Source: Bacillus niameyensis (GTDB taxonomy: Bacteria; Bacillota; Bacilli; Bacillales; Bacillaceae_C). From it: a DNA stretch of 64,000 bases. The notes below the pieces were generated by a model that saw nothing but the letters and a program-made list of their open reading frames with translations, made no database searches and had not been told where the DNA came from. The DNA is taken from positions 3,204,780 to 3,268,779 of the forward strand of contig NZ_LN831197.1 in assembly GCF_001375535.1 (NCBI RefSeq), written 5' to 3'. This document shows, piece after piece, positions 52,270 to 61,037 of this stretch (positions within the stretch are counted from its first letter, which is position 1; each line of letters opens with the position of its first letter). The translations under genes and the position numbers were made by a program.

Positions 52270-52350
52270 GTCTAGCTCTAGCCCAAGTTGTTCTAGAATA
52301 GGCTTGGCGAAGTCAACGTACTTAGCTAGAGGGCGCATCTGCTTTTCTTA
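52270..52350. repeat. Short repeat related to the 1480-1687 element (possible)
   Basis: This 81-bp block opens GTCTAGCTCTAGCCC and ends GGGCGCATCTGCTTTTCTTA, with terminal complementarity (CTCTAGC and GCTAGAG). The ends resemble those of the repeat at 1480-1687 (TCCAGCTCCAGCGCC; AGGCGCTTGCGCTTTTGTTC). It could be a deleted copy or an unrelated hairpin. Confidence 0.4.
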
Positions 52351-52464
52351 TTGTATCGCAAAGGTTAAAAAACAGTCATGAAATGAACCTCGTAACTTTA
52401 ATAAAAAAAAAATAATAAGAATACCATTTCGTACTTTTCACAAAGTAAAATACCGGCTGTTGAT

Positions 52465-52797
52465 TTAACAGTCGGTATTAGTTGAGTTGGTTAACTCGAT
52501 CCATTTTTCGGCCCAAATTTGCATTTCTTTCATAAGGGGCAGTAACTCTTTACCCTTTTCTGTTAATGAATATTCAATTCGTACAGGTGTTTCAGGATAA
52601 ACATTCCTTTTTACGATCCCCTCACGCTCTAAATCCTTTAATCTTTCTGACAGTACCCTCGCACTAATGGGCATGGATGATTCAATTGTACAAAAACGTT
52701 GTGGTCCATTTAATAGTTGATTAATAATGAGTCCGGTCCAACGCTGACCAAAAATTCCCATGGCTTTTTCGAATTTAGGACACAGGTTAGAATTCAT
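52465..52797 (-). CDS. HxlR-family redox-type regulator (YodB/CatR-like)
   Basis: The 110-residue winged-helix protein opens MNSNLCPKFEKAMGIFGQRW, with the conserved Cys at position 6 that senses quinones and diamide in B. subtilis YodB and CatR. PISARVLSERLKDLEREGIV is the recognition region. A second Cys is the last residue. It is divergent from a dioxygenase and a nitroreductase gene, the same gene kinds that YodB and CatR repress. Either ortholog name could apply, so no symbol is given. Confidence 0.87.
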   Translation of the reverse strand: MNSNLCPKFEKAMGIFGQRWTGLIINQLLNGPQRFCTIESSMPISARVLSERLKDLEREGIVKRNVYPETPVRIEYSLTEKGKELLPLMKEMQIWAEKWIELTNSTNTDC

Positions 52798-52904
52798 ATC
52801 GTTCCCTCCACTTTTATATTATATATCACTAATTTGCTTAACGTATTCTTAAATTCAGCTCCTGTATTAACGGGCGATGAGGATAAAATTTCCAATTTAT
52901 TTTT

Positions 52905-52951
52905 TTGACATTATAATATGTTTAATGTATAGTCACTTACATAAAGTAAGT
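52905..52951 (+). promoter_or_regulatory. Promoter and HxlR-type operator of the dioxygenase operon
   Basis: TTGACA (52905-52910) and TATAGT (52928-52933) have a 17-base spacer. Directly after, ACTTAC-ATAAA-GTAAGT (52935-52951) is a perfect inverted repeat covering the start site, a fitting place for the divergent HxlR repressor. Confidence 0.8.
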
Positions 52952-52973
52952 AACTTCTTAAGGGGGGGTTCAT

Positions 52974-53816
52974 ATGAAAAACCAACCTATTGTTGATCAG
53001 GTCGTTTTAAATGTAAGAGATCTTGAATTAACTTTAGACTTTTATACTAAAGTCCTAGGTTTTAAGGTCATCAAGCATTCAGATAAAAAAGCTGTTTTAT
53101 CAGCAAATGGAGCGGCTGGCCTTTTGATCCTTGAAAAGGAAGAGGGTTCCATTCCAAGGCCACCTCGGACGACTGGTTTATATCATATCGCATTTTTATT
53201 GCCGAGTCGACCAGACCTTGCTAATTTTGTTCAATATTTAATTGACTTTCAATATCCAATCCAAGGAGCATCTGATCATTCTGTGAGTGAGGCGCTCTAT
53301 TTAGCAGATCCTGAAGGAAATGGGATTGAAATTTATACTGATCGTGATTCACAATTGTGGAAATGGAATAAAGATGAGGTTCATATGACGACAGAAGCGC
53401 TCGATATAAGGGACTTATTGGAGGAAAAGACGGAAATTGGCTGGAAGGGAATACCAGTGGATACCGTTATTGGGCATATTCATTTGCAAGTGTCAGACCT
53501 TAAAAAAACTGAACAATTTTATTGTGAGGGGCTTGGTTTTGACGTTGTTGCCCGATATGGTCCGCAAGCACTGTTTGTTTCCAAGGATAGATACCACCAT
53601 CATATTGGCTTAAATACTTGGAATTCATTAAATGGCATGGTACCGCCCGAAAATAGCACGGGGTTAAAATGGTATTCAATTACTTTATCCAGTAATGAAG
53701 ATTATGTTAAGGTTAAAGAACAACTGAGCGAGATACATGCAGACGCACAGGAGAAGGATGAAATGTTATTTGTGAAGGATCCTTCTGGTATCTCTATTAG
53801 AATCCAATTCAACTAG
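52974..53816 (+). CDS. Two-domain VOC dioxygenase, CatE-like
   Basis: The 280-residue protein holds two vicinal-oxygen-chelate domains (about residues 8-130 and 165-278). Likely metal ligands are His in TGLYHIAFLL or GHIHLQVSD and Glu in GNGIEIYTDRD. It resembles B. subtilis CatE, catechol-2,3-dioxygenase, and the Mhq ring-cleavage proteins that remove quinone-type stressors. A strong AAGGGGGGG site precedes the ATG. The nitroreductase gene starts 15 bases later. Confidence 0.85.
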   Translation: MKNQPIVDQVVLNVRDLELTLDFYTKVLGFKVIKHSDKKAVLSANGAAGLLILEKEEGSIPRPPRTTGLYHIAFLLPSRPDLANFVQYLIDFQYPIQGASDHSVSEALYLADPEGNGIEIYTDRDSQLWKWNKDEVHMTTEALDIRDLLEEKTEIGWKGIPVDTVIGHIHLQVSDLKKTEQFYCEGLGFDVVARYGPQALFVSKDRYHHHIGLNTWNSLNGMVPPENSTGLKWYSITLSSNEDYVKVKEQLSEIHADAQEKDEMLFVKDPSGISIRIQFN

Positions 53817-53831
53817 AAGGAGAGAAAATAA

Positions 53832-54440
53832 ATGATTCAAACTAAACATGACTTTTATAAAGTTGTAGAAGAAAGACGATCTATCCGTGGGATTAGCAAA
53901 GAAACACAAGTAACGGAGGAACGTATTGAAGAAGTAGTAGCCCATGCTTTAAAACATGCGCCTACAGCTTTTCATTCACAAAGTAGCAGGGTGGTCGTTC
54001 TTTTTGGTGAAAATCATGAGAAGTTATGGAATATAACAGAAGCAGCTCTAAAGGAAGTAACACCTGCTGAAAGATTCCAAGCAACTGCTGACAAAATGGC
54101 AGCATTTCGCAATGGATTTGGGACTGTTTTATTTTTTGAAGACCAAGATGTTGTAAAAGATTTGCAAGAAAGATTCCCTCTTTACCAAGATAAAATGCCG
54201 GAATACTCTTTTCAAGCTACAGGTATTTTACAATATATTGTTTGGACATCATTTCATATTGAAGGTTTAGGTGCTTCTGTTCAGCATTATAACCCTTTAA
54301 TTGATGATGCTGTTCAAAAGATATGGGATATTCCAAATAATTGGCAGCTTATGGCACAAATGCCATTTGGTCATCCAACTGAGGTAACAGGTGAAAAACA
54401 ATTTGCCAGTTTAGAAGAAAGAATGAAAGTATTTAAATAA
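53832..54440 (+). CDS. yodC: Nitroreductase family protein, YodC-like
   Basis: At 202 residues it equals B. subtilis YodC in length. The FMN-binding start is VVEERRSIRGISKETQV, and APTAFHSQSSRVVVLFG and GILQYIVWTSFHIEGLGASV are family blocks. YodC-type enzymes reduce quinones or nitroaromatics with NAD(P)H and are repressed by YodB. Coupled to a dioxygenase and a divergent HxlR regulator, it completes an electrophile-stress module. AGAAGGAGAG is its ribosome site and a terminator follows. Confidence 0.85.
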   Translation: MIQTKHDFYKVVEERRSIRGISKETQVTEERIEEVVAHALKHAPTAFHSQSSRVVVLFGENHEKLWNITEAALKEVTPAERFQATADKMAAFRNGFGTVLFFEDQDVVKDLQERFPLYQDKMPEYSFQATGILQYIVWTSFHIEGLGASVQHYNPLIDDAVQKIWDIPNNWQLMAQMPFGHPTEVTGEKQFASLEERMKVFK

Positions 54441-54474
54441 ACAAAAGCGTCCAAAGGGGCGCTTTTGTTTATTT
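54435..54474 (+). terminator. Terminator of the dioxygenase-nitroreductase operon
   Basis: AAATAAACAAAAGCG pairs with CGCTTTTGTTTATTT, a 15-bp stem. Confidence 0.88.
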
Positions 54475-54525
54475 CGAAGTTCAAATGTATAATGAAACAT
54501 AGTTAAGATGGGAGGAGCTGTAGAG

Positions 54526-55563
54526 ATGGGAACTCAATATATTGGATATGTTGGAACTTATACTAGGCAAACGAGTAAAGGGATTTATCGTTTTATACTT
54601 GATACCGAGACAGGAAAACTATCTGTTCCTGAGGTAGCTGCAGAGGTGGGGAGTCCAACCTATTTAGCTATTAGTGAGGATAAAAAATACTTATATTCCG
54701 TTGCGCAACAGGAAAAATTGGGTGGCGTAGCGGCCTTCGAAATTGTAAATGAACAGGGCGAATTGAAAAAAGTAAATGCGCAGGTTGAGGAAGGTGCCCC
54801 TCCATGTCATCTTGATGTGTATGGCGATCATCTAGTGACAGGTAATTATCATGAAGGAAAAATCCACCTGTTTGACATTAACCGTGATGGCGGCATTGAG
54901 CTAGCAGTAGATGTGGAACAACATAAAGGAAACGGTCCACATGAGCGTCAGGATAAACCTCATGTTCATTATACTGCACTAACCCCTGATCAAAATTATG
55001 TTGTTGTCGCAGATTTGGGAACGGATGAAGTGGTTACATATAAAATAGAAAATGACGAGTTACAAAAGGTTAGTACATTAAATGTAAACCAAGGAAGCGG
55101 TCCTCGTCATCTGACGTTTCACCCAAATGGAAAGCTAGCATACCTTTTGACCGAATTATCATCTGAAGTGTTTGTGCTTGAATATAATGCAACGAATGGT
55201 AGCTTTACAGTGAATCAGTCCATTTTAGCAAAACCAGAAGATTTTGTCGGCCAAAATGATGCGAGTGCCATTCACATTTCTCCTGACGGTCGTTTTGTTT
55301 ATGCAGGGAATCGTGGTCATAATAGCATTGCTGTTTTTAAAGTCGATGAAAATACTGGCGAGTTGACATTTATCGAATTCGTCGCGACTGGTGGAGAATG
55401 GCCACGTGATTTTTGCTTAGATCCAAGTGGTGCTTATCTCGTGGTAGCAAACCAACAAACTGGGAATCTTGTTTTATTTAAGCGTGACCAGGAAACTGGA
55501 AAATTGACACAATTGGATGCGGAAGTGGAAGTGCCTGAAGGAGTTTGTGTGAAGTTTTTATAA
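54526..55563 (+). CDS. pgl: Lactonase, seven-bladed beta-propeller (6-phosphogluconolactonase)
   Basis: A 345-residue lactonase family (PF10282) protein, near B. subtilis Pgl (YkgB). It opens GYVGTYTRQTSKGIYRFILD and repeats propeller blade ends such as SPTYLAISEDKKYLYSV, GPRHLTFHPNGKLAYLL and AIHISPDGRFVYAGNRGHNS. It hydrolyses 6-phosphogluconolactone in the pentose phosphate pathway, which links it to gndA at 47927. ATG 54526 follows GGGAGGAGC; the ATG at 54508 overlaps that site. Confidence 0.9.
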   Translation: MGTQYIGYVGTYTRQTSKGIYRFILDTETGKLSVPEVAAEVGSPTYLAISEDKKYLYSVAQQEKLGGVAAFEIVNEQGELKKVNAQVEEGAPPCHLDVYGDHLVTGNYHEGKIHLFDINRDGGIELAVDVEQHKGNGPHERQDKPHVHYTALTPDQNYVVVADLGTDEVVTYKIENDELQKVSTLNVNQGSGPRHLTFHPNGKLAYLLTELSSEVFVLEYNATNGSFTVNQSILAKPEDFVGQNDASAIHISPDGRFVYAGNRGHNSIAVFKVDENTGELTFIEFVATGGEWPRDFCLDPSGAYLVVANQQTGNLVLFKRDQETGKLTQLDAEVEVPEGVCVKFL

Positions 55564-55564
55564 T

Positions 55565-55604
55565 AATGGAGAGGTCATCATTATTCAGTGATGACCTCTC
55601 CATT
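55565..55604. terminator. Bidirectional terminator between pgl and the YfjL-like gene
   Basis: AATGGAGAGGTCATCA and its exact complement surround TTATTCAG, a 16-bp perfect stem. Confidence 0.93.
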
Positions 55605-56321
55605 TCATTGGTTATACTCTTCAATATCTTTCAAGGAGAGCTTCTTATCTTTCGTAAAGGAGCTCGCATACTTCACATAACCTTGATCATCTTTTCCATA
55701 TTTGCCATCGAATAGATTTGCGTTAATATTAACGTAATCATAGGTGTATCCTTCCGTGTTTAAATGGCTTTGCATCTTTTTCATTTCCTCGAGCAGCTGC
55801 TCTCTCGGCATATTGCCTGCATCCATTAAAATATCGATATAGATTGGCTTTTCGATTTTTAAGTCCTTGCTCCAATTGATCGAGGAATCATAAGTTCCTT
55901 TTAAAACTTCAATCCGAACGTTAATTGTAACGATATTATTCACATCATTGAATACTGTTTGTAACTCTGCCGCTGCTTCATTTCCGAGCTTTTCCATTAA
56001 TGGTTCATCAAGATTATCCATATAGATTTCATCAAAAGCCACAGTTGGTTTGAAAAATCCCCGCACGTTTATTTCATACTTTTTCTGATCCTCTACGCCG
56101 ATTTTATTGACTTTAAACGAGTATTCGCTAAATTTAAAGTTGTAAAAACCCTCATCAATATTAAACTCTTGATTTGGATATGTCTCTTTTAAATAGTTTT
56201 TTAAGGCTGATTCGGAAGCCATCTTCCAAATGGGGTTTCCGTTAAAAGCGTTATAGAAAAATAAAATGGGGACAACCAAAATGATAATGAGCACGATGTA
56301 AATCCATTTCTTCCTCTTCAT
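55605..56321 (-). CDS. YfjL-like membrane-anchored protein
   Basis: A 238-residue protein with one N-terminal membrane helix (WIYIVLIIILVVPILFFYNA) and an extracytoplasmic domain with no catalytic motif I can name. KMASESALKNYLKETYPNQE resembles the YfjL-like family of Bacillus as I remember it. Its start overlaps the anti-sigma stop by four bases (ATGA), so it belongs to the sigma operon and may sense or modulate the envelope stress signal. Confidence 0.65.
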   Translation of the reverse strand: MKRKKWIYIVLIIILVVPILFFYNAFNGNPIWKMASESALKNYLKETYPNQEFNIDEGFYNFKFSEYSFKVNKIGVEDQKKYEINVRGFFKPTVAFDEIYMDNLDEPLMEKLGNEAAAELQTVFNDVNNIVTINVRIEVLKGTYDSSINWSKDLKIEKPIYIDILMDAGNMPREQLLEEMKKMQSHLNTEGYTYDYVNINANLFDGKYGKDDQGYVKYASSFTKDKKLSLKDIEEYNQ

Positions 56322-56860
56322 GTTGTTTCACCTTTTTCTCTTATTTTTAAAACAAGCAGACCAATGACACATCCTATGATCGCAAAGATTAAATGAACGA
56401 AAGCTAAGAAAGCCGAACCAACTATAGCATGAAAAACAGTTGCTTCATTTGATAGACTATCAACGATTGACCAAATGAAATTTGGTATGAAGGCAATTGT
56501 AATAACAAGGTAGATTCTACGGTAAAAAAGATAAGTGATTAATCCTAGAACCGTATAGGACAAGATAAACCCAAAACTTTCATTTAACAAAGAAGTTTTG
56601 ATTGCAAAGATGAAAGATATCGCAACGAAGATGATCTGATAAAAGGCGATTTTAAAGTTAATCTTTTTCATCATCTTTTCATTATCAATTGATGAATTAA
56701 TAGGTTCCTTATCAAGAGGTTCATTTGACAGGGAAGCAAGGTCCCGGCAATTTTCGCAAGACTTTAAGTGTGCTTCTACCCATTTAGTCGTTTCTTCCTG
56801 CAAAAGACCTTCATTGTAGAGAGGAAGTAAGTCCTCCACGATATAGCAATCTTTATTCAT
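56318..56860 (-). CDS. Zinc-type anti-sigma factor, membrane
   Basis: The 180-residue protein begins with a zf-HC2 anti-sigma domain: HLKSCENCRDL shows the His-x3-Cys-x2-Cys motif around residue 31. Four or five hydrophobic segments follow from about residue 70 (FYQIIFVAISFIFAI onward). Such proteins hold an ECF sigma factor at the membrane until a signal arrives. The gene overlaps the end of the sigma gene by 8 bases, as expected for a sigma/anti-sigma pair. Confidence 0.85.
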   Translation of the reverse strand: MNKDCYIVEDLLPLYNEGLLQEETTKWVEAHLKSCENCRDLASLSNEPLDKEPINSSIDNEKMMKKINFKIAFYQIIFVAISFIFAIKTSLLNESFGFILSYTVLGLITYLFYRRIYLVITIAFIPNFIWSIVDSLSNEATVFHAIVGSAFLAFVHLIFAIIGCVIGLLVLKIREKGETT

Positions 56861-57353
56861 TATTCACCCTCATTTCTTTTTGGAGTTGCAATTTTGCTCG
56901 ATGAAAAGCGAGACGTGTGTAGTTTTCACTTTTATTCACTAATTCTCCTATTTCCTTAAAAGAGAGTTCCCCGTAAAGTCGCAAAATCATAATTTCTCTC
57001 GGTAAATCAGCTAATCGCTCCAACCTTTTTAAAAATTGAGATTCCTCTTCCTTAGAAATGTATAATTCTTCTGGAGAAGCTGATAGGGAAGGGGGGTCTT
57101 CTAGAACTAGCTTTTCATGAAGAGAATTCATATACTTTTTTGATCGATAATATGTTTTTAAGCGATTTTTAGCTATAGAAAAAACCCATGTTTTTAAAGT
57201 CGACTTGCCCGAAAAGGAATGAATTCCTTTTAAAGCTTGATAAAAAACGTCCTGAGTTAAATCTTCGGCTAATGACTGATTCATTGTTTTTATATAGAAA
57301 AAGGCATAAATCTTCGGCTGGATTTCTGTATATAACTTTTCCAAATCCTTCAC
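56853..57353 (-). CDS. ECF RNA polymerase sigma factor
   Basis: An ECF sigma with region 2 (QSLAEDLTQDVFYQALKGIH and WVFSIAKNRLKTYYR) and region 4 (LPREIMILRLYGELSFKEIG, then NYTRLAFHRAKLQLQ). I place the start at GTG 57353 because AGGGAGGGGG lies 6-8 bases upstream; the frame is open nine codons further, through that site. The product is 166 residues. Sigma, anti-sigma and YfjL-like genes overlap and form one operon. I did not find a clear autoregulated promoter in the short region shared with bioY. Confidence 0.9.
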   Translation of the reverse strand: MKDLEKLYTEIQPKIYAFFYIKTMNQSLAEDLTQDVFYQALKGIHSFSGKSTLKTWVFSIAKNRLKTYYRSKKYMNSLHEKLVLEDPPSLSASPEELYISKEEESQFLKRLERLADLPREIMILRLYGELSFKEIGELVNKSENYTRLAFHRAKLQLQKEMRVNNE

Positions 57354-57422
57354 GATGGCCCCCTCCCTTCTGCCTTTCAATAATTTAGTAACACGAGATT
57401 ATGTTTCGTTACAAAAAAATTA

Positions 57423-57477
57423 TATGTTAACTAAAAATATTATTAGGTTGACATATATTAACTACTTCGTTTATTCT
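57423..57477 (+). promoter_or_regulatory. BirA operator and bioY promoter
   Basis: TATGTTAACT (57423-57432) and AGGTTGACATA (57445-57455) are inverted arms of the BirA-type site (consensus near TTGTTAACC and GGTTAACAA). The right arm contains the -35 TTGACA (57448-57453), with TATTCT (57472-57477) 18 bases on. Biotin-bound BirA would block this promoter. Confidence 0.82.
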
Positions 57478-57507
57478 CATAATATATAAAAAGTATGAGG
57501 TGAAAAT

Positions 57508-58104
57508 ATGAATACCGCAACTATTCAATCAAAGGGGAAATTAACGGCGCTTGATGTAACATATGTCGGAATGTTTTCTGCCTTAATGATGATTGGGGCA
57601 AATATTACTTCGTTCCTTCCGTTTATGACAATTGGTGGTGTACCGATTACATTGCAGGCCTTTTTCGCTGTATTAGCTGGCGCATTTTTAGGAAGCCGGC
57701 TTGGTGCAATCTCAATGGCCGTTTATGCCTTTATCGGACTGGTGGGTGCTCCAGTCTTCGCAAAATTCCAAGGTGGATTTGCTCAAATTCTTAGCCCGAC
57801 ATTTGGGTTCGTCCTAGCTTTTATATTAACTGCCTATATTACAGGGAAAATTATTGAGAAAAATAGTAAACTTTATTCCTATATTATTGCTGCCCTAGTT
57901 GGGATCTTAATAGATTACCTGATTGGGCCAAATTGGATGTATGCTGCTTATAAGTTATGGACTCAAGCGCCCGAGGCTTTTTCCTATAAAGTCGTTTGGC
58001 TGTGGATGGCTGTCCCGTTCCCTAAAGATATTGTGTTGGCTGTTTTAGCAGGGATGTTTGCCCATCGAATGAGACATATTGTGAAACGAAGGGTGACGAT
58101 ATGA
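57508..58104 (+). CDS. bioY: Biotin transporter S component BioY
   Basis: A 198-residue membrane protein with six hydrophobic segments. The BioY signature is GVPITLQAFFAVLAGAFLGS and GPNWMYAAYKLW near the end. It binds biotin and works with a shared ECF energizing module (EcfAAT), not encoded here. GTATGAGGTG precedes the ATG. The stop overlaps the bioB start, and a BirA site controls both. Confidence 0.94.
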   Translation: MNTATIQSKGKLTALDVTYVGMFSALMMIGANITSFLPFMTIGGVPITLQAFFAVLAGAFLGSRLGAISMAVYAFIGLVGAPVFAKFQGGFAQILSPTFGFVLAFILTAYITGKIIEKNSKLYSYIIAALVGILIDYLIGPNWMYAAYKLWTQAPEAFSYKVVWLWMAVPFPKDIVLAVLAGMFAHRMRHIVKRRVTI

Positions 58105-59099
58105 TGTTTGAGCAAATGGCTAAAAAGGTATTAGCGGGGGAGGAACTTACAAATGAGGAGGCCTTGGCAGTATTACAATGTCCTGATGAGGAAATTCTTT
58201 TATTACTGCATGCAGCTTTCCAAGTGAGGAAGTACTATTACGAAAATAAAGTAAAGTTGAATATGATCATAAATACAAAATCAGGATTGTGCCCCGAAAA
58301 TTGTGGATACTGTGCCCAATCGATCGTTTCGAAGGCACCGATTGAAAAATACTCTATGATGAAAAAAGATGAAATCGTCGCTGGTGCGATGCGTGCAGCA
58401 GAACTGAATGCGGGAACTTATTGTATTGTCGCGAGCGGTCGGGGGCCAGTAAATCGCGAACTTGATATTGTGGTGGATGCCGTGAAGGAAATTAAAAATA
58501 AACATGAAGATATGACAATTTGTGCTTGTCTAGGTATTTTAAAACCTGAACAGGCAACAAGGTTAAAAGAGGCTGGAGTCGATCGTTACAATCATAATAT
58601 TAATACATCAGAAACACATCATACGAATATTACAACATCACATACATATGAAGATCGCGTTAATACAGTAGGGCTTGTAAAGGATTCGGGGATATCGCCA
58701 TGTTCGGGAGTTATTATCGGAATGAAAGAGACTTTTACGGATGTTATTGATATGGCACGCAGTTTAAAAGTACTAGATGCCGATTCGATTCCAGTTAATT
58801 TTTTACATGCGATTGATGGAACGCCGCTTGAGGGTACCGATTTGTTAAACCCACGTTACTGTTTAAAGGTTTTATGCCTATTTAGATTCATTAATCCAAC
58901 AAAGGAAATTCGAATTTCTGGTGGTAGGGAAGTGAACTTACGAAGTTTGCAACCGCTTGGCCTATATCCTGCCAATTCCATTTTTATTGGGGATTATTTG
59001 ACAACTGAGGGGCAGGAAGGTTTGGCTGATAAACTTATGCTAGAGGATATGGGGTTTGAGGTGGATCTGGAACCCTTGAACCAAGGTGTTGGCAAGTGA
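58101..59099 (+). CDS. bioB: Biotin synthase
   Basis: The 332-residue radical SAM enzyme has the 4Fe-4S motif CPENCGYC near residue 64. Cysteines for the sacrificial cluster appear in TICACLGILK and SPCSGVIIGM, with the conserved Arg in KEIRISGGREVNLR. It inserts sulfur into dethiobiotin. The start overlaps bioY by four bases. No other biotin synthesis genes are here, so the cell either has them elsewhere or uses bioB to finish imported dethiobiotin. A stem GGCAAGTGA/TCACTTGCC sits at the stop without a T-run. Confidence 0.94.
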   Translation: MMFEQMAKKVLAGEELTNEEALAVLQCPDEEILLLLHAAFQVRKYYYENKVKLNMIINTKSGLCPENCGYCAQSIVSKAPIEKYSMMKKDEIVAGAMRAAELNAGTYCIVASGRGPVNRELDIVVDAVKEIKNKHEDMTICACLGILKPEQATRLKEAGVDRYNHNINTSETHHTNITTSHTYEDRVNTVGLVKDSGISPCSGVIIGMKETFTDVIDMARSLKVLDADSIPVNFLHAIDGTPLEGTDLLNPRYCLKVLCLFRFINPTKEIRISGGREVNLRSLQPLGLYPANSIFIGDYLTTEGQEGLADKLMLEDMGFEVDLEPLNQGVGK

Positions 59100-59201
59100 T
59101 ATAGTCACTTGCCTTACTATGAAAAATCCGCTTGAAGGTACTTTTTGATAACTCTATCATCTTATAGTAGAATAGTAGAAAACTCAGAAAGGAAGTGAAG
59201 T

Positions 59202-60107
59202 ATGTTTTACAATCCTAGAGAGAAGTCGTTAGAGTTGCAGACGTTGGAGGAGCTTCATGTTCGGATGGACCTATCCATGTCGGACAAGCAACATTTGCTC
59301 AATTTGCAAAAAGGCTTCGAAGGGGAGGTGCTGTTTGACCGTCACCTTGAAAAAATGGAAGGCAACTCCCTGATTCTTCGCGACCTATTGCTAAAGATAA
59401 ATGGAAGAACCATTCAAATTGACACCTTGCCCATCCTGTACAATACGATCCATCTTTTTGAAGTGAAAAACTTTGAAGGAAACTATCTTTATGATGATGG
59501 AAAAATGTTCAAGTTCCCCAAACATGAAATCATCAACCCCTTAAATCAACTAGAACGCATCGAAACCCATTTCAGACAACTACTCAAAAATCTCGGCTTT
59601 CATTTTGAAGTAAAAGCATCCGTCGTATTTGTTAATCCCACTTTCACCCTATACCAAGCACCCCTAACACACCCTTTATTTATCCAACTCAGATTCAACC
59701 CTTTGTGCAGCAACTAAATACTCATCCTGACAAATTAACGCGTAAACACAAGGCGCTCGCGGATAAGCTACTGTCATTGTGCTTGGAAGATTTCTCCATT
59801 TAAGGAAATACCCAAGTATTCATACGATTCATTGCGTAAGGGGATTGTGTGTGAGAATTGTCGATCATTTTCTATTTCTATTTTGGGCAGGAACTGCGTT
59901 TGTAGTGGATGTGGAATGGTAGATAGTGTGGACAAGGCCGTGCTGCGTAGTGTTCATGCTTTTAAGTTATTATTTCCGGGGGAGAAATTAACGACGAGGA
60001 AGATTCAGGAGTGGTGTGGGTTTATCGTTGGAAGAAAGACGATAATAAGAATATTAGATAGACATTTTAAAAAGATTAGATTACACAGATGGACTTATTT
60101 TGTGTAG
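59202..60107 (+). pseudogene. NERD-domain nuclease-related gene with two frameshifts
   Basis: Three frames in turn give one protein. ATG 59202 begins a NERD domain (FEGEVLFDRHLEKM, IDTLPILYNTIHLFEVKNFE, QLERIETHFRQLL) and stops at 59717. From about 59684 frame 2 continues PTQIQPFVQQLNTHPDKLTR and on to LEDFSI. From about 59796 frame 3 reads PFKEIPKYSYDSLRKGIVCE, then a zinc ribbon (CENC...CVCSGCG) to 60107. Intact relatives have this order in about 300 residues. The two shifts compensate in phase, but each produces early stops, so the gene is broken unless the sequence has errors. Confidence 0.85.
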
Positions 60108-60141
60108 TGTTCCATAAGAGAGAGATTCATTGAAGTAGTAT

Positions 60142-60168
60142 AGGACTTGAAAATAACCTTCAAGTCCT
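60142..60168 (+). terminator. Hairpin after the NERD pseudogene
   Basis: AGGACTTGAA pairs with TTCAAGTCCT across AATAACC; only a short T-rich tail (GTTCT) follows. Confidence 0.6.
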
Positions 60169-60210
60169 GTTCTAATGAAAAAGCTGGATACTGGGGACTT
60201 GATCCTGCAC

Positions 60211-60897
60211 CTCACGTCCCGACCTCGCGCAAAAGTCGCGGCAATGGTCCATGATAGAGTTTCTCACGTCCCGACCTCGCGCAAAAGTCGTGCCAATGGT
60301 TCATGATGGAGTCCCTCATGTCCCGAATCCACGCAAAAGTCGTGCCAATGGTTCATGATGGGGTCTCTCACGTCCCGAATCCGCGCAAAAGTCGTGCCAA
60401 TGGTTCATGATGGAGTCCCTCATGTCCCGAATCCGCGCAAAAGTCGCGGCAATGGTTCGTGGTGGGGTCTCTCATGTCCCGAATCCACGCAAAAATCGTG
60501 CCAATGGTTCATGATGGAGTCCCTCATGTCCCGACCTCGCGCAAAAGTCGCGGCAATGGTTCATGATGGGGTCTCTCATGTCCCGACCTCGCGCAAAAGT
60601 CGCGGCAATGGTCCATGATGGAGTCCCTCACGTCCCGACCTCGCGCAAAAGTCGTGCCAATGGTTCATGATGGGGTCTCTCATGTCCCGAATCCACGCAA
60701 AAGTCGTGCCAATGGTTCATGATGGAGTCCCTCATGTCCCGAATCCGCGCAAAAGTCGCGGCAATGGTTCATGATGGGGTCTCTCATGTCCCGAATCCAC
60801 GCAAAAGTCGTGCCAATGGTTCATGATGGAGTCCCTCACGTCCCGACCTCGAGCAAAAGTCGTGCCAATGGGTCACGATAGCGTCTCTCATGTCCCA
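60211..60897. repeat. 52-bp tandem repeat, 13 copies plus a partial one
   Basis: The motif GCAAAAGTCG recurs at exactly 52-bp spacing from about 60229 to 60853. Each unit reads roughly CTCAYGTCCCGA, an RCGCAAAAGTCG core, CAATGGTTCATGATGG and GGTCT or AGTCC. The last two features alternate in most units, giving a 104-bp higher order. Since 52 is not a multiple of three, it is not a protein repeat, and there are no unique spacers, so it is not CRISPR. A hairpin around loop CAAAAGT is kept in most units. The array ends at the hairpin CCCGAAGGTA/TACCATCGGG (60899-60923). Confidence 0.95.
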
Positions 60898-61037
60898 TCC
60901 CGAAGGTAAAACTATACCATCGGGACTTGACTTTTTCGGTGTGTTTTTACGTGCAAAACTCTACCCGAAGTGCCACGGTCCCGCTTAATAGTAGCATCTC
61001 AGTCAGCAGAACCCTAGCGTAGCCATTGTCTTATTCC

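Noticed and set aside
57381-57422. Autoregulated ECF promoter for the sigma operon
   Set aside because: GTAACGAAAC and CGTGTTAC are present on the minus strand, but the spacing (about 12 bases) is too short for an ECF -35/-10 pair.
60355-60618. 87-codon ORF inside the tandem repeat
   Set aside because: It is made only of the 52-bp repeat read through three frames, has no ribosome site and is not a protein repeat because the unit length is not a multiple of three.
60211-60897. CRISPR array
   Set aside because: Units repeat over their entire length with no unique spacers, and no cas genes are near.
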